This document shows, piece after piece, positions 63,578 to 64,000 of a DNA stretch of 64,000 nucleotides. This DNA comes from Pseudoxanthomonas sp. JBR18 (GTDB lineage Bacteria > Pseudomonadota > Gammaproteobacteria > Xanthomonadales > Xanthomonadaceae), in NCBI RefSeq assembly GCF_028198165.1, contig NZ_CP116339.1, positions 3,603,001 through 3,667,000 on the forward strand, written 5' to 3'. The notes beneath the pieces are model-generated. The model made no database searches. It was not told the DNA's origin and worked only from the letters and a program-made list of their open reading frames with translations. A program made the position numbers and the translations under genes. Within the stretch, counting starts at the first letter, position 1; every line of letters starts with the position of its first letter.

Positions 63578-63603
63578 AAAAAAGCCCGGCGAACCGGGCT
63601 TTT
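63578..63603. terminator. Terminator of mcp4
   Basis: AGCCCGG (63583-63589), loop CGAA, CCGGGCT (63594-63600), with a T-run on the minus strand (AAAAA at 63578-63582 on plus) and TTTT on the plus strand. It lies 8 bp past the mcp4 stop. Confidence 0.9.
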
Positions 63604-63611
63604 CAATGGCC

Positions 63612-64000
63612 TCAGAACTCCTGCCAGTGGGCGGTCTCGGCGGCCTGGGTCACGGCCGCCTTGGGCATCGCGCGTGGAGCCGGACGCGCCGCCGGAGGCG
63701 GGGCCTTGCGCGGCGGCGCGGCACGGGTTGCGGCAACCAGGGTCGGCCGCGACGGCGTGGCCGGGGCCGAGGCGCTCAGCTTGAACAGCGACACGGTCTC
63801 GCTCAGGCGCGTGGCCTGTTCTTCCATCGAGCGCGCGGCGGCCGTGGCTTCCTCGACCAGAGCGGCGTTCTGCTGGGTGGCCTCGTCCATCTGGGTGACG
63901 GTCAGGTTGACCTGCTCGATGCCCGAGGACTGCTCCTGCGAGGCGGCCGCGATCTCACTCATGATGTCGGTCACCCGCTGCACGCTTGTCACGATCTCGC
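63612..64000 (-). CDS. Methyl-accepting chemotaxis protein 4, C-terminal part only
   Basis: The frame is open to the window edge, so only the last 129 or so residues are visible: the end of the signalling domain ([40 protein letters not shown]) and the tail ending AETAHWQEF. The Ala/Pro-rich tail ([20 protein letters not shown]) is almost the same as in mcp3, which points to recent duplication or gene conversion. At 63987 the usual VNSVQR reads VTSVQR, a substitution without frameshift. The GTG at 63992 is not its start. Confidence 0.93.
   Translation of the reverse strand, partial: EIVTSVQRVTDIMSEIAAASQEQSSGIEQVNLTVTQMDEATQQNAALVEEATAAARSMEEQATRLSETVSLFKLSASAPATPSRPTLVAATRAAPPRKAPPPAARPAPRAMPKAAVTQAAETAHWQEF

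Noticed and set aside
63990..63992. GTG as start of a short 126-residue MCP tail gene
   Set aside because: The frame is open to the window edge and continues into MCP signalling-domain sequence; it is the end of a truncated full-length gene.

Overview
The window is high-GC chromosomal DNA from a gammaproteobacterium of the Xanthomonadaceae (Xanthomonas, Stenotrophomonas or Pseudoxanthomonas type). Three things show this: the tmRNA tag ANDDNYGSDFALAA, a complete rpf locus for DSF quorum sensing (greA-rpfE-recJ ... rpfD-prfB-lysS-rpfG-rpfC / rpfF-rpfB ... acnA), and a large chemotaxis cluster directly after it. The genus cannot be fixed from the sequence alone. No prophage, insertion sequence, CRISPR array or tRNA gene was seen.

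Layout. 1-5.3 kb: ssrA (tmRNA, cut at the left edge), an unusual alpha/beta-hydrolase plus subtilase fusion protein, smpB, ratA-rnfH, bamE and fur. 5.3-12.1 kb: recN and the heat-shock set hrcA-grpE-dnaK-dnaJ. 12.1-20.2 kb: a CPA1 antiporter, an unknown membrane-anchored protein, a prephenate dehydrogenase-ACT-acetyltransferase fusion, a PLP aminotransferase, dapB, and a minus-strand operon of an Lgt paralogue, a COG1964-like radical SAM enzyme and a one-helix membrane protein. 20.5-28.1 kb: carA-carB-greA-rpfE-recJ. 28.1-33.8 kb: a GT39-type membrane glycosyltransferase, rpfD (LytTR regulator), prfB with its programmed frameshift, and lysS. 34-40.3 kb: rpfG and rpfC facing rpfF and rpfB. 40.4-47.4 kb: a small lipoprotein, acnA (rpfA), a vapBC toxin-antitoxin pair, and acnB. 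47.5-47.8 kb: a 133-bp tandem duplication of REP-type palindromes. 47.9-64 kb: all on the minus strand, a PAS-GAF-GGDEF-EAL protein, cheB, cheD, cheR, four methyl-accepting chemotaxis proteins (MCPs; the last cut by the window edge), a lone MCP-type sensor domain, cheW, ycgR and an exported OB-fold-like protein.

How the parts work together. RpfF makes the DSF fatty-acid signal, RpfB (an acyl-CoA ligase) removes it, RpfC senses it, and RpfG (HD-GYP phosphodiesterase) turns the signal into lower cyclic di-GMP. The motility region next door contains two further cyclic di-GMP proteins (the EAL protein and YcgR) and the adaptation enzymes CheB, CheD and CheR, whose receptors end in a W-x-E-F tether. 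Six sigma-28 (FliA)-type promoters can be read upstream of cheR, the OB-fold gene, cheW, ycgR, the lone sensor gene and mcp3, so this block looks like one flagellar regulon. A sigma-54-type -24/-12 element lies upstream of rpfG, and a CRP/Clp-type palindrome lies upstream of rpfF.

The least explained parts are the hydrolase-subtilase fusion between ssrA and smpB, the Lgt-paralogue/radical SAM/one-helix operon (possibly membrane-lipid chemistry), the TyrA-GNAT fusion, and the lone MCP sensor protein.
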